DNA from: Pseudomonas sp. MTM4
GTDB lineage: Bacteria; Pseudomonadota; Gammaproteobacteria; Pseudomonadales; Pseudomonadaceae
Direction: 5' to 3'
NCBI RefSeq assembly: GCF_019355055.1
Contig: NZ_CP048411.1
Location: forward strand, 4,325,001-4,389,000
DNA length: 64,000 nt
The stretch's first letter is position 1, and every line of letters begins with the position of its first letter. The position numbers were made by a program, and so were the translations under genes. Below the pieces are notes generated by a model. That model worked only from the letters and a program-made list of their open reading frames with translations, made no database searches and was not told the DNA's origin. Positions 55,372-64,000 of this stretch are shown here, one piece after another.

Positions 55372-55377
55372 GGTTTC

Positions 55378-55424
55378 GGACGCAGGAGCGTCCGGGTTGC
55401 GTTCCCACGCTGGCGCGTGGGAAC
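55378..55424. repeat. Double hairpin repeat (GGACGC...GCGTCC and GTTCCCACGC...GCGTGGGAAC)
   Basis: Two palindromes lie side by side: GGACGCAGGAGCGTCC (55378-55393) and GTTCCCACGCTGGCGCGTGGGAAC (55401-55424). The second is a frequent pseudomonad dispersed repeat. It lies between two convergent genes and may help terminate both. Confidence 0.75.
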
Positions 55425-55434
55425 GAACTCTTCA

Positions 55435-55923
55435 TCAGGTGCGCAATTCGGGCGGTACGGTGCCGCCGTGTTCCGCGAGCTTGTGCATCACGGCGCGATG
55501 CAGCCACATGTTCATCTGCGCCGAGTCGGCCATCTTGTCCGGCGGGCAACCCAGCTCGGTAGCGAGTTCCTTGCGCGACTCCAGGCTGCTGTCCAGGCCT
55601 AGCAACTTGAGCAGGTCGACAATGGAGGTGCGCCAGTTCAGCTGCTCCGGAAAATTCGCCGCCATGCCGTCGAGCTTCGCCGGGACATCCACAACGCTGT
55701 TAGGTCCGCCGACCGTACCGGCGGTGCCAGCCATACCCGTTGCCGATGCGCTGGCCCCGGGCGGTGTGGTGGTTGCGTTGTTGGCTGTCGTCGGGCGGTT
55801 GGAGTCGACAACCGTGTCAGTGGCATGCTGGTTGACGCCAGAATTCGGCGCGGCAGGCTTGTGCGCTTCGTTGCTGACGCCGCCCAAGCCCAGTTTGTCT
55901 TTGATCTTGTCGAACAGACCCAT
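55435..55923 (-). CDS. DUF3597 domain protein
   Basis: 162 residues from the ATG at 55923 (GAGGA upstream); the frame extends to 55974 without a start signal. The N-terminus MGLFDKIKDKLGLG is typical of DUF3597/LysM-like small stress proteins. A low-complexity Thr/Pro/Ala/Gly linker follows (about 25-75, with TTPPGASASATGMAGTAG). The C-terminal DUF3597 domain runs from about VDVPAKLDGMAANFPEQLNWRTSIVDLLKLL. Function unknown. Confidence 0.88.
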   Translation of the reverse strand: MGLFDKIKDKLGLGGVSNEAHKPAAPNSGVNQHATDTVVDSNRPTTANNATTTPPGASASATGMAGTAGTVGGPNSVVDVPAKLDGMAANFPEQLNWRTSIVDLLKLLGLDSSLESRKELATELGCPPDKMADSAQMNMWLHRAVMHKLAEHGGTVPPELRT

Positions 55924-56030
55924 TTCATCATCCTCGGTTGGTGTAGGTGCTGTTTGGACCATCGTCTCGGTCAAGTCATTCGGTTCCGTAGGTCGGAAGC
56001 GATGCCCGCCGAGCTCAGTGCAAAAACGAC

Positions 56031-56057
56031 CATGCCGCCAGAAAGCCCGGCGGCATG
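56031..56057 (-). terminator. Terminator of the 28-residue membrane protein gene
   Basis: CATGCCGCC and GGCGGCATG with a 9-base loop are followed on the minus strand by GTCGTTTTT. It lies 77 bp after the stop codon of the 56134-56220 gene. Confidence 0.7.
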
Positions 56058-56133
56058 ATCGAGAACGGCTGGTGAGTTCGACACAGCGGCATTGCCGAAC
56101 TGTTTTTTGTGCGCCTGTTGGTAGCCGTTGTGG

Positions 56134-56220
56134 TTAGAACACCAACATGAACAAACCGATCACCACCAACAGACCGATCAGAAAAATGATGCCGATTGTG
56201 CTGCCCAGAAACTTCAGCAT
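56134..56220 (-). CDS. 28-residue hydrophobic membrane protein
   Basis: ATG at 56220 with AGGAG eight bases upstream, TAA at 56134-56136, and a terminator-like hairpin further on. The product starts MLKFLGSTIGIIFLIGLLVV and ends IGLFMLVF. It has one positively charged residue, Lys3, and is otherwise a single transmembrane helix. Strong start signal, uniform hydrophobicity and its own transcription unit support a real small protein. Role unknown: candidates are a membrane-stress peptide or a subunit regulator. Confidence 0.72.
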   Translation of the reverse strand: MLKFLGSTIGIIFLIGLLVVIGLFMLVF

Positions 56221-56314
56221 GAGGATGACTCCTGTTGCAGTGGGTACATTATTTCCGACTGGGGTGAGCTGTGATCGTTCAGCACTGGTGCGCCAGCGGT
56301 ATGCCGGTCCGGCT

Positions 56315-57049
56315 TCAGAGATGCTTCCAGATCAGCTGCAAACCAGCGAGCGCCATGCCGATGCGGGCGATCCGGTAGAACCAGGTGGGATCGATGCGCT
56401 TGTGCAGCCAAAGCCCGGCCCAGACGCCGAACGGCACGATGGGCGCGAGCGCCAGGCTCAGTAGCAGGTTCTCGCGGTTGAACTGGCCGAGTGCGGCGTA
56501 GGGAATCAGCTTGATCGCATTGGTCATCAGAAAGAACAGGTTGATGGTCGCGACGTAGCGTAGCTTGTCCAGTTGCTGCGGTAGCAGATGCATCAGGATC
56601 GGCGGTCCGCCCGCATGCGCGACGAAGCTGGTGAAGCCGGCAACCGACGAAAGCAGGGTGCCGCGCCCGCGTTGTAGGGGGCGGGGTTTGTCGTTGTTAG
56701 TGATCAGCCCGAGCGCCACGAAACCCACGGCGATGAACCCCATCATCAGGCCGATCATCCGCTCGTCGAGCATGCCGAAGGTGAGCGAGCCGAGGGCAAT
56801 ACCGATCAGCGCGCCGGGCAGCATGACCTTGAGATTGGGGATGTCCCATTTGCCGAAATAGGCCTTCAGACCCACCACGTCAGCCAGACAGAGAATCGGC
56901 AGCATTACAGCCGCCGCCTGTTTCGGCGAGATAGCGAGCGCCAGCAGCGGCACGGCGATCCCGCCCAGAGCGCCTCCAAAGCCACCCTTGGACAGCCCGG
57001 TGAGAAAGATCGCAGGCAGCGCGAACAGCAGAAAATCGGACAGGGTCAT
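56315..57049 (-). CDS. TauE/SafE family membrane exporter
   Basis: 244 residues with about eight membrane segments. The first TauE/SafE repeat starts FLTGLSKGGFGGALGGIAVPLLAL and the second SSVAGFTSFVAHAGGPPILMHLLPQ. Family members are thought to export sulfite, sulfoacetate or other organosulfur anions. Close homologues near catabolic genes vary, so no substrate can be assigned. Divergent from the CAP-domain gene, with the promoters in 57050-57241. Confidence 0.92.
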   Translation of the reverse strand: MTLSDFLLFALPAIFLTGLSKGGFGGALGGIAVPLLALAISPKQAAAVMLPILCLADVVGLKAYFGKWDIPNLKVMLPGALIGIALGSLTFGMLDERMIGLMMGFIAVGFVALGLITNNDKPRPLQRGRGTLLSSVAGFTSFVAHAGGPPILMHLLPQQLDKLRYVATINLFFLMTNAIKLIPYAALGQFNRENLLLSLALAPIVPFGVWAGLWLHKRIDPTWFYRIARIGMALAGLQLIWKHL

Positions 57050-57241
57050 GGCTGGGTGTGGTTCGGAATCGGTGAATGCGGTTACGTGGCGTTCGGTTTT
57101 GCCGGGCTGATGATCGCATGTCGAGGACCTGTTTCGCTTGCTCGCCTGGATCGCTCTCGGCTGGCTGTGGTCAGCAGACTAACGACCCCATGTCAGGCTC
57201 CGTGTTGTCGGGGCAAGACCAAACCGGAGCGAAGTGTTGCC

Positions 57242-58138
57242 ATGACAGCCTCCAGATCGCCATTAATCACCCCAGCTCGAAAGCATCGAGCGCTGACCCA
57301 GGTGGCCGGCCCATTGCTGCTGCTCACTGCGTTGTTCGCGGGCGAGATAAGCGCGGATGAACCGGAAGCCCTGATTGGCTTGATCAACGCTTTCCGCGAT
57401 ACCGAACAGGCATGCGACGGTGCCAAAGGCTCCGCGGTAGGGCCGCTTGCCCCCGCTGATGCCTTGGCTGTGGCTCCAGCGACCAGCGGGGCGCAGCTGC
57501 AACGTGCATTGCCGACGTCCGGCTATCGTCCGGCGAAACTACAAGCGGTCTCGATATCCGGTCCTGCGAGCGCGCAAGCCGCCATGGATGCGCTCAGGCA
57601 ACGCTATTGCAGCGCGCTGCGTAGCGAAGAGTTCGCGGAAATCGGTGTCTCCAGGCAGGGGAGTACCTGGCAGGTGCTGCTTGCCAAGCCTTTGCTATCG
57701 CCGGATCTAGGTGACTGGCGGGAAGCAGGGAAGAAGATTCTGAAACAAGTCAACGAAGCCCGCGCGCAAGCGCGAACCTGTGGCAGTCAGACATTCGAGG
57801 CGGTGCCGGCATTGCGCTGGAATGATCGGCTTGCCGAGGCTGCGCTGGCCCACAGTCGCGATATGGCCAATCAGGACTTCTTCAGCCATCGGGCGTCGAA
57901 TGGCAGCCAGGTCAGTGATCGAGCCAACCGCGCAGGCTACGCGTGGAGCCGGGTCGGTGAAAACATTGCGGCAGGCCAAGGCTCGGTGGAGCAGGCCGTG
58001 GCCGGCTGGCTGGCCAGCCCCGGGCACTGCCGCAACATAATGCGGGCGGACTTCATTGAGATGGGCGCCGCATACGCGACGAATCCGGACAGCGCTGCCA
58101 TCAGTTACTGGACCCAAGTCTTCGGCACGCCGCGTTGA
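57242..58138 (+). CDS. Secreted CAP-domain (SCP/PR1) protein
   Basis: 298 residues from the ATG at 57242. The signal peptide runs to about residue 35 (LLLLTALFAGEISADE). The central part (about 35-140) is a variable domain with paired Cys (ACDG, RYCSAL). The C-terminal CAP domain (about 165-298) has HSRDMANQDFFSHRASNG, GENIAAGQGS and SPGHCRNIMRADFIEMGAAY. CAP proteins act outside the cytoplasm; bacterial roles are largely unknown. The frame is open from 57056 but the upstream stretch lacks a ribosome binding site. Confidence 0.88.
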   Translation: MTASRSPLITPARKHRALTQVAGPLLLLTALFAGEISADEPEALIGLINAFRDTEQACDGAKGSAVGPLAPADALAVAPATSGAQLQRALPTSGYRPAKLQAVSISGPASAQAAMDALRQRYCSALRSEEFAEIGVSRQGSTWQVLLAKPLLSPDLGDWREAGKKILKQVNEARAQARTCGSQTFEAVPALRWNDRLAEAALAHSRDMANQDFFSHRASNGSQVSDRANRAGYAWSRVGENIAAGQGSVEQAVAGWLASPGHCRNIMRADFIEMGAAYATNPDSAAISYWTQVFGTPR

Positions 58139-58150
58139 GATACCGGCAGG

Positions 58151-58522
58151 CTATTGCAGGCCCTCAAGCCAGTTATGCGCCTCGGTACTCTGGTGCGCAT
58201 CGAATGCCTTGATCGTCAGGCCAGGGATCAGCGCGCCTTCGATCTCGCTGGCCTTGCGCACCCACTCTCTAGAACTGACCACGGCGCAGCGGTCGAAGCG
58301 ACGGATGAAGCGAAACAGCTGCGGAAACCGTGACAGCTCGACACCGACGGCGCCGAGCGTTGGCAGATCGAAGTCGCCGATGCGATAGAGCATCTGGCCA
58401 TGGGTGATGCCTTCTGATTTGCGCATCAGCTCATCGAGCGCGAAGCGCATTTCATTGCTGTCGAGCTTGCCGGAAAAATCGACGTCGATGCGTTTGTCGC
58501 CTATGCGCGTTACGTGGAACAT
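58151..58522 (-). CDS. SpoIIAA-like (STAS) protein
   Basis: 123 residues from the ATG at 58522 (GGGGAG upstream). The sequence MFHVTRIGDKRIDVDFSGKL, MLYRIGDFDLPTLGAVGVEL and RCAVVSSREWVRKASEIEGALIPGLTIKAF fits the SpoIIAA-like STAS domain, a lipid- or partner-binding fold without the phosphorylatable serine of anti-sigma antagonists. Function unknown. Convergent with the CAP-domain gene, 12 bp away. Confidence 0.85.
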   Translation of the reverse strand: MFHVTRIGDKRIDVDFSGKLDSNEMRFALDELMRKSEGITHGQMLYRIGDFDLPTLGAVGVELSRFPQLFRFIRRFDRCAVVSSREWVRKASEIEGALIPGLTIKAFDAHQSTEAHNWLEGLQ

Positions 58523-58865
58523 CACATCGCTCCCCTCAGGGTGGATGAAAGTAGCTCTTTCTGAGCATAGCCCGTGGCTGTAATGCCGCCATCGAAACGG
58601 TCCGCGCCGGTGATCACGGGCGTGTTTCGCGGTGGTCGCGGATCGAAACCATGCAATAAGGCGCTGAGCCAGATCGACAGTGCGGTGCAGAGCATGTGCG
58701 GCTTGAATAGCCTGACCGGACGCTTCCGCCACGAAGCTTGACGCATGTGGCAACGTCGGCACGTTGCCCGCGGGCAAGACCTGACGATCGATTGGACGTT
58801 GCAGAGAAAGGCTGTGGAGAGCTGGAGGAGGGAGCCCCCGGCGCCGTAGCGCGGGGGCGGCAGGA

Positions 58866-59147
58866 TCAATCCTGACGGCTGGTCACTTCCAGCAGGTGGT
58901 AGCCGAACTGGGTCTTCACCGGGCCCTGCACGACATTGAGCGGCGCGCTGAACACCACGGTGTCGAATTCCTTGACCATTTGGCCCGGACCGAACGAGCC
59001 CAGGTCGCCGCCCTGACGGCTGGATGGGCAAGTGGAATTGTCCTTGGCAACCTGAGCGAAATCGGCGCCGCCTTCGATGGCAGCTTTCAGTTCGTTGCAC
59101 TTGTCTTCGGTGGGAACCAGGATGTGGCGGGCAGTGGCTCGGGCCAT
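58866..59147 (-). CDS. ppiC: Peptidyl-prolyl cis-trans isomerase, parvulin
   Basis: 93 residues, a free parvulin domain as in E. coli PpiC: ATARHILVPTEDKCNELKAAI, then DFAQVAKDNSTCPSSRQGGDLG and FGPGQMVKEFDTVVF, ending FGYHLLEVTSR. It catalyses proline isomerisation in folding. GGAG lies before the start. A GC-rich hairpin (58834-58858) follows the gene. Confidence 0.95.
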   Translation of the reverse strand: MARATARHILVPTEDKCNELKAAIEGGADFAQVAKDNSTCPSSRQGGDLGSFGPGQMVKEFDTVVFSAPLNVVQGPVKTQFGYHLLEVTSRQD

Positions 59148-59217
59148 GGGGAGTTACTCCGTCTTGAGAAGGGGCTGAGCCTACCGCAATCGGCGGTGAT
59201 TCGAAATGCTGCGGCCA

Positions 59218-60753
59218 TCAGGCCGCATCCATATCCGTTGCCTTCGCTGGCGCAGGCCGGGCGTCCAGATAGTGGCGCAATCGCGCAAGCTCGTCAGTCG
59301 TGAACGACAGGCCGAGCTTGGTGCGGCGCCAGAGAATGTCGTCCGCGCAGTTTGCCCATTCCTGCTGGTGCAGATATTCAACTTCCAGCGTGTAGAGGTC
59401 CTGGCCCAGCAGTTCGCCCAGCTCAGTGACTGAGCGAGCCTCGCCAAGCATTTTCCAGACGCGACTGCCGTAAAGATTCGCCCATCGCCGAGCCAGGTCT
59501 AAGTCGATGCCTTCGATCCTGGCGACCAACTTTTCGACCAATGCTTGCGGCGAGTCCATGCCTTCGCCACCGGGAAGGCTGGCCTTCGCTGTCCAGCGCT
59601 CGCCCATTTGCGGAAAGAACGGCGCAAGGTGCTCCATCGCCGATTCGGCCAGTTTGCGGTAGGTCGTCAGCTTGCCGCCGAACACCGAAAGCAACGGCGC
59701 CTGCTTCTGCTCGGCTTCCAGCGACAGGGTGTAATCGCGGGTAACGACCGAGGGATTGTCGGACTCGTCGTCGCACAGTGGGCGAACGCCGGCAAAGGTG
59801 TGCAGGATGTCCTTGGGTTCCAATTGCTTGCGGAAGTGCGCATTGGCCACGCCCAGCAGGTAGGCGATTTCTTCTTCGCTGATGCTGACCGTGGCCGGAT
59901 CGCCGTGATACTCGCGATCGGTGGTGCCGATCATGGTGTAGCGACCCATGTATGGGATGGCGAACACGATGCGCCGATCCTCGTTCTGCATGATGTACGC
60001 CTGCTCGCCTTCGTACAGCTTGGGCACGATGACGTGGCTGCCCTGAATCAGACGAATGCCGTAAGGCGAGCGCTGCTGCAGGTTCTCGCCGATGAACTGC
60101 GCGACCCAAGGGCCCGCCGCGTTGACCAGTGCCTTGGCGCGCAGCGAGAAGCGCGTACCGTTCTGGCGCTGTAGCTCGACATGCCAGATACCGCCGGCAC
60201 GTTTGGCGCTCAGGCAGCGGGTGCGGGTATGGATGTGCGCGCCTTTTTCGCGCGCCGCCATGGCGTTGAGCACTACCAGTCGTGCATCGTCGACCCAACA
60301 ATCGGAATATTCGAAACCGCGCCGTATCGCCGGTTTCAGCGGGCTTTCATCGCCGAAGCGCAGGCCGCGCGAGGCGGGAAGTTGTTCCCGCTTGCCGAGG
60401 TTGTCATAAAGAAACAGCCCGGCTCGAATCATCCAGGCGGGCCGCAGATGCGGGCGATGGGGCAGGACGAAACGCATCGGCTTGACGATATGCGGCGCCT
60501 TGCGCAGCAGCACCTCGCGTTCGGCCAGTGCCTCGCGTACCAGGCGGAACTCATAATGTTCGAGATAACGCAGGCCGCCGTGGATCAGCTTGCTGCTGGC
60601 CGATGATGTGTGGCTGGCAAGATCGTCGCGCTCACACAGGAAAACCGACAGCCCGCGCCCAGCCGCATCGGCGGCGATCCCGACGCCGTTGATTCCTCCG
60701 CCGATAACGGCGATGTCATAGAGCTCGGAGACGGGGCGGTCGGTGTCGGTCAC
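59218..60753 (-). CDS. glpD: Aerobic glycerol-3-phosphate dehydrogenase
   Basis: 511 residues from a GTG start with AGGAG six bases upstream. N-terminal FAD-binding DIAVIGGGINGVGIAADAAGRG, ASSKLIHGGLRYLE, and a C-terminal GlpD domain ending near LDARPAPAKA. It oxidises glycerol-3-phosphate to dihydroxyacetone phosphate at the inner membrane and feeds electrons to ubiquinone. It is separated from glpR by 331 bp carrying operator-like half-sites and palindromic repeats. Confidence 0.97.
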   Translation of the reverse strand: MTDTDRPVSELYDIAVIGGGINGVGIAADAAGRGLSVFLCERDDLASHTSSASSKLIHGGLRYLEHYEFRLVREALAEREVLLRKAPHIVKPMRFVLPHRPHLRPAWMIRAGLFLYDNLGKREQLPASRGLRFGDESPLKPAIRRGFEYSDCWVDDARLVVLNAMAAREKGAHIHTRTRCLSAKRAGGIWHVELQRQNGTRFSLRAKALVNAAGPWVAQFIGENLQQRSPYGIRLIQGSHVIVPKLYEGEQAYIMQNEDRRIVFAIPYMGRYTMIGTTDREYHGDPATVSISEEEIAYLLGVANAHFRKQLEPKDILHTFAGVRPLCDDESDNPSVVTRDYTLSLEAEQKQAPLLSVFGGKLTTYRKLAESAMEHLAPFFPQMGERWTAKASLPGGEGMDSPQALVEKLVARIEGIDLDLARRWANLYGSRVWKMLGEARSVTELGELLGQDLYTLEVEYLHQQEWANCADDILWRRTKLGLSFTTDELARLRHYLDARPAPAKATDMDAA

Positions 60754-60769
60754 GGTGTTCTCCTAAAAA

Positions 60770-60868
60770 CGAATATCTATTTTTCGAATGTGAACATCGT
60801 AGCGTAGAAGAGTTCTTCTCTCCAGATAGAATGTTCACTTCTTATATCAAAAGAAAATAAACGAACAG
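60770..60868. promoter_or_regulatory. Probable GlpR operator region of glpD
   Basis: This AT-rich stretch upstream of glpD holds several copies of the GlpR half-site ATGTTC/GAACA: TTCGAATGTGAACAT (60784-60798), AATGTTCAC (60830-60838) and AAACGAACA (60859-60867). The pattern TGTTCGTTT occurs again upstream of glpR. Assignment rests on half-site resemblance and location. Confidence 0.5.
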
Positions 60869-60923
60869 AAGTGAGCTGCTTGTTGGGGCTGAGGTTGTAC
60901 GGATCGAGCTGTGTTTTTTTCTT

Positions 60924-61052
60924 GGTGGGCTGAAGCCCACCCTACGGTGGCTCGGTGCATGGCGAGGGTGAGGCCATGGCAGTTTCGCAGGGTGAGCCGG
61001 GCGACGTTCCGCTTCAGCCCACCGGCTTCGTAGGGTGGGCTTCAGCCCACCA
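60924..61052. repeat. Palindromic GTAGGGTGGGCTTCAGCCCACC repeats, copies 2 and 3
   Basis: GGTGGGCTGAAGCCCACC (60924-60941) is followed by CCTACG. A second unit, TTCCGCTTCAGCCCACCGG...TAGGGTGGGCTTCAGCCC, extends to 61052. These match the repeat at 27165-27240. It fills much of the glpR-glpD spacer and may insulate or process the mRNA. Confidence 0.85.
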
Positions 61053-61084
61053 GGCTCAGGCGTCCGGCCTTTGCTAAACGACGA

Positions 61085-61843
61085 TCACCCCGTGACTTCC
61101 AGCTTCACGTCATGGCGCGCGAGCAGGTCGACAAAGGCTTCCGGCGGCTGGGCTTCGGTGAACAGCACATCGATCTGCTCCAGCGAACCGAGGCGGGTCA
61201 TGGCGTTGCGGCCGAATTTGCTCGAATCCGCAGCGAGGAAGATCTTGCGGGCATTGTTGATGATGGCCTGGGAAACACGGACTTCCTGGTAGTCGAAGTC
61301 CAGCAAGGTGCCGTCCTCGTCGATGCCGCTGATGCCGATCAGGGCGAAGTCCACTTTAAATTGACTGATGAAGTCGGCGGTTGCCTGGCCGACCACGCCG
61401 CCGTCGCTACGCACGTTGCCGCCAGCGATCAGGACGTCGAAGTCTTCCTTGGGGCTGAGGATGCTCGCCACATGCAGGTTGTTGGTGATGACCTTGAGGT
61501 CGCGATGATTCAGAAGCGCGTGGGCGATGGCTTCGGTGGTGGTGCCGATGTTGATGAACAGCGAAGCTTGATCGGGAATGTGCGCGGCCATGGCATCGGC
61601 GATACGGCGCTTCTCGTCGCGCATCTGTCGGGCGCGCTGGGTGTAGGCGGTGTTCTGCACGCTCGAATCGTGAGCGGCGCCGCCATGGTAGCGGCGTAGC
61701 AGGCCGGCTTCGCCGAGCTGGTTGATATCGCGGCGGATGGTCTGCGGCGTCACCGCGAACTGCTGCGCCAGCTCTTCGATGCTGACGTAGCCGCGTTCGC
61801 GCACCAGTTCGAGAATGCTCTGCTGTCGTGGGGCCAGACTCAT
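61085..61843 (-). CDS. glpR: Glycerol-3-phosphate regulon repressor, DeoR family
   Basis: 252 residues from the ATG at 61843 (AAGGAAG upstream); the frame stays open to 61969 with no start signal. The DeoR helix-turn-helix is clear: [24 protein letters not shown], then LRRYHGG. The sensor domain has [15 protein letters not shown] and the sugar-phosphate loop ending [12 protein letters not shown]. It represses glp genes and is released by glycerol-3-phosphate. A GlpR-like half-site, TTGTTCGTTTGTGAA, lies upstream at 61905. Confidence 0.95.
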   Translation of the reverse strand: MSLAPRQQSILELVRERGYVSIEELAQQFAVTPQTIRRDINQLGEAGLLRRYHGGAAHDSSVQNTAYTQRARQMRDEKRRIADAMAAHIPDQASLFINIGTTTEAIAHALLNHRDLKVITNNLHVASILSPKEDFDVLIAGGNVRSDGGVVGQATADFISQFKVDFALIGISGIDEDGTLLDFDYQEVRVSQAIINNARKIFLAADSSKFGRNAMTRLGSLEQIDVLFTEAQPPEAFVDLLARHDVKLEVTG

Positions 61844-61904
61844 GGAGGCTTCCTTCTTATCGATATGCCGGAAGCATGCCGCAGTCTGGTCTCCGATTAA
61901 AGAA

Positions 61905-61919
61905 TTGTTCGTTTGTGAA
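61905..61919. promoter_or_regulatory. Possible GlpR half-site between glpK and glpR
   Basis: TTGTTCGTTTGTGAA resembles a degenerate GlpR operator half. It lies 62 bp upstream of the glpR start, so glpR could have its own autoregulated promoter. Confidence 0.35.
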
Positions 61920-61981
61920 TAGCGGCGCCGGCGCGGAAACGAATCCGGGCCGGCGCCTTCGAGTGGCAATGCCGGTTTGAT

Positions 61982-63505
<1,524 letters not shown>

Positions 63506-64000
63506 TTAACGAGCTTCTTGGGCAGTGGCATCGTGTTTGTTGTAACGCTTGGCTTCGTGATCTGGCTCAGGTGCAGCACAAGCGCCCGAGCCCAGATTCG
63601 GGAGATGCTTGCAGATCAGTGCCTTGTAGCCTGCGGCGCCGATGCAGGCGCCCAGCACCGGAGCGATCAGCGGGACCAGAAAGTAGGGAATGTCCCGCCC
63701 GCCAGTGAAGGCAACCTCGCCCCAGCCGGCAAAGAAAGTCATCAGCTTCGGTCCGAAATCCCGTGCCGGGTTCATAGCAAAGCCGGTTAACGGGCCCATC
63801 GCGCCGCCGATCACCGCGATCAGCAGGCCGATCAGCAGCGGAGCCAGCGGGCCGCGGGGCAGGCCATTACCGTCGTCGGTCAGCGCCATGATCATTCCCA
63901 GCAGAATAGCGGTAATCACCACTTCCACCAGAAACGCCTGGCCGATGGACAGGGACGCGTGAGGGTAGGTGGAGAACACCGAAGCGAGTTCAAGGCTGGC
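63506..64000 (-). CDS. glpF: Glycerol facilitator, C-terminal part (start lies outside the window)
   Basis: An aquaglyceroporin of the MIP family; the last 164 residues are present and the frame is still open at base 64000. Membrane segments IGQAFLVEVVITAILLGMIMAL and LAPLLIGLLIAVIGGAMGPLTG precede the second NPA box, GFAMNPARDFGPKL. Two more segments follow and end near GAAGYKALICK. The C-terminal tail after PNLGSG is hydrophilic. Glycerol enters here before GlpK. Confidence 0.95.
   Translation of the reverse strand, partial: ASLELASVFSTYPHASLSIGQAFLVEVVITAILLGMIMALTDDGNGLPRGPLAPLLIGLLIAVIGGAMGPLTGFAMNPARDFGPKLMTFFAGWGEVAFTGGRDIPYFLVPLIAPVLGACIGAAGYKALICKHLPNLGSGACAAPEPDHEAKRYNKHDATAQEAR

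Overview
The window is bacterial chromosome from a gammaproteobacterium, most probably Pseudomonas in the broad sense and perhaps the stutzeri/mendocina side of it. The reasons are high GC with strong G/C third-position bias and the gene neighbourhoods guaB-guaA, argF-ABC ATPase, grxD-bfr-bfd, recJ-OYE-prfB-lysS, ppc-adk-tsaB-rsmJ and glpF-glpK-glpR-glpD. These agree with my memory of P. aeruginosa gene order, which I could not check here. No rRNA, tRNA, prophage, IS transposase or CRISPR array is visible.

Layout. 1-2120: end of guaB and complete guaA (GMP synthesis). 2121-13780: an accessory block between guaA and a multicopper oxidase/tadA pair that I remember as adjacent to guaA in P. aeruginosa. 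It holds a decayed short-chain dehydrogenase, ohr, a secreted alpha/beta hydrolase with an AraC regulator, a PLP-dependent dehydratase, a LysR regulator divergent from a NepI-like exporter, and a molybdenum hydroxylase unit (MocA-like, XdhC-like, [2Fe-2S] subunit, Tat-exported large subunit). A cupredoxin follows. 13824-19762: multicopper oxidase, tadA behind a 10 x 7-bp tandem repeat, an orphan ABC ATPase overlapping argF, grxD, and bfr/bfd with a Fur box. 19762-30436: a GGDEF protein, a 258-bp terminal-inverted-repeat element, a YaeQ-family gene, recJ, an Old Yellow Enzyme, a DUF533 gene, prfB with its programmed +1 frameshift, lysS and a QEGLA/DUF1704 putative metallopeptidase.

30451-41181 is the most interesting region. 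A TRAP transporter (dctP-Q-M, minus strand) stands divergent from a tight plus-strand operon: ACAD10/11-like acyl-CoA dehydrogenase, SDR, aminoglycoside-phosphotransferase-like kinase, SurE-type phosphatase, acyl-CoA ligase, class II aldolase and a GhrA-like 2-hydroxyacid dehydrogenase. Ligase, SDR, kinase and ACAD match the logic of hydroxyacyl-CoA phosphorylation pathways (levulinate/4-hydroxyacid catabolism, and the fused animal ACAD10/ACAD11 proteins). The embedded SurE gene and the TRAP importer make this arrangement unusual, and its substrate is unknown.

41292-58522 is mostly housekeeping and envelope genes: OmpA-like and DUF4398 lipoproteins, ppc, adk, tsaB, a DUF72 gene, an extensin-like protein, rsmJ, an HPF/RaiA-like protein, DUF2789, catalase, an inositol-monophosphatase-family enzyme, DUF3597, a 28-residue membrane protein, TauE/SafE, a CAP-domain protein and a SpoIIAA-like protein. 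58866-64000: a parvulin and the glycerol regulon glpF(partial)-glpK-glpR-glpD on the minus strand. Palindromic intergenic repeats of several families are scattered through the window.
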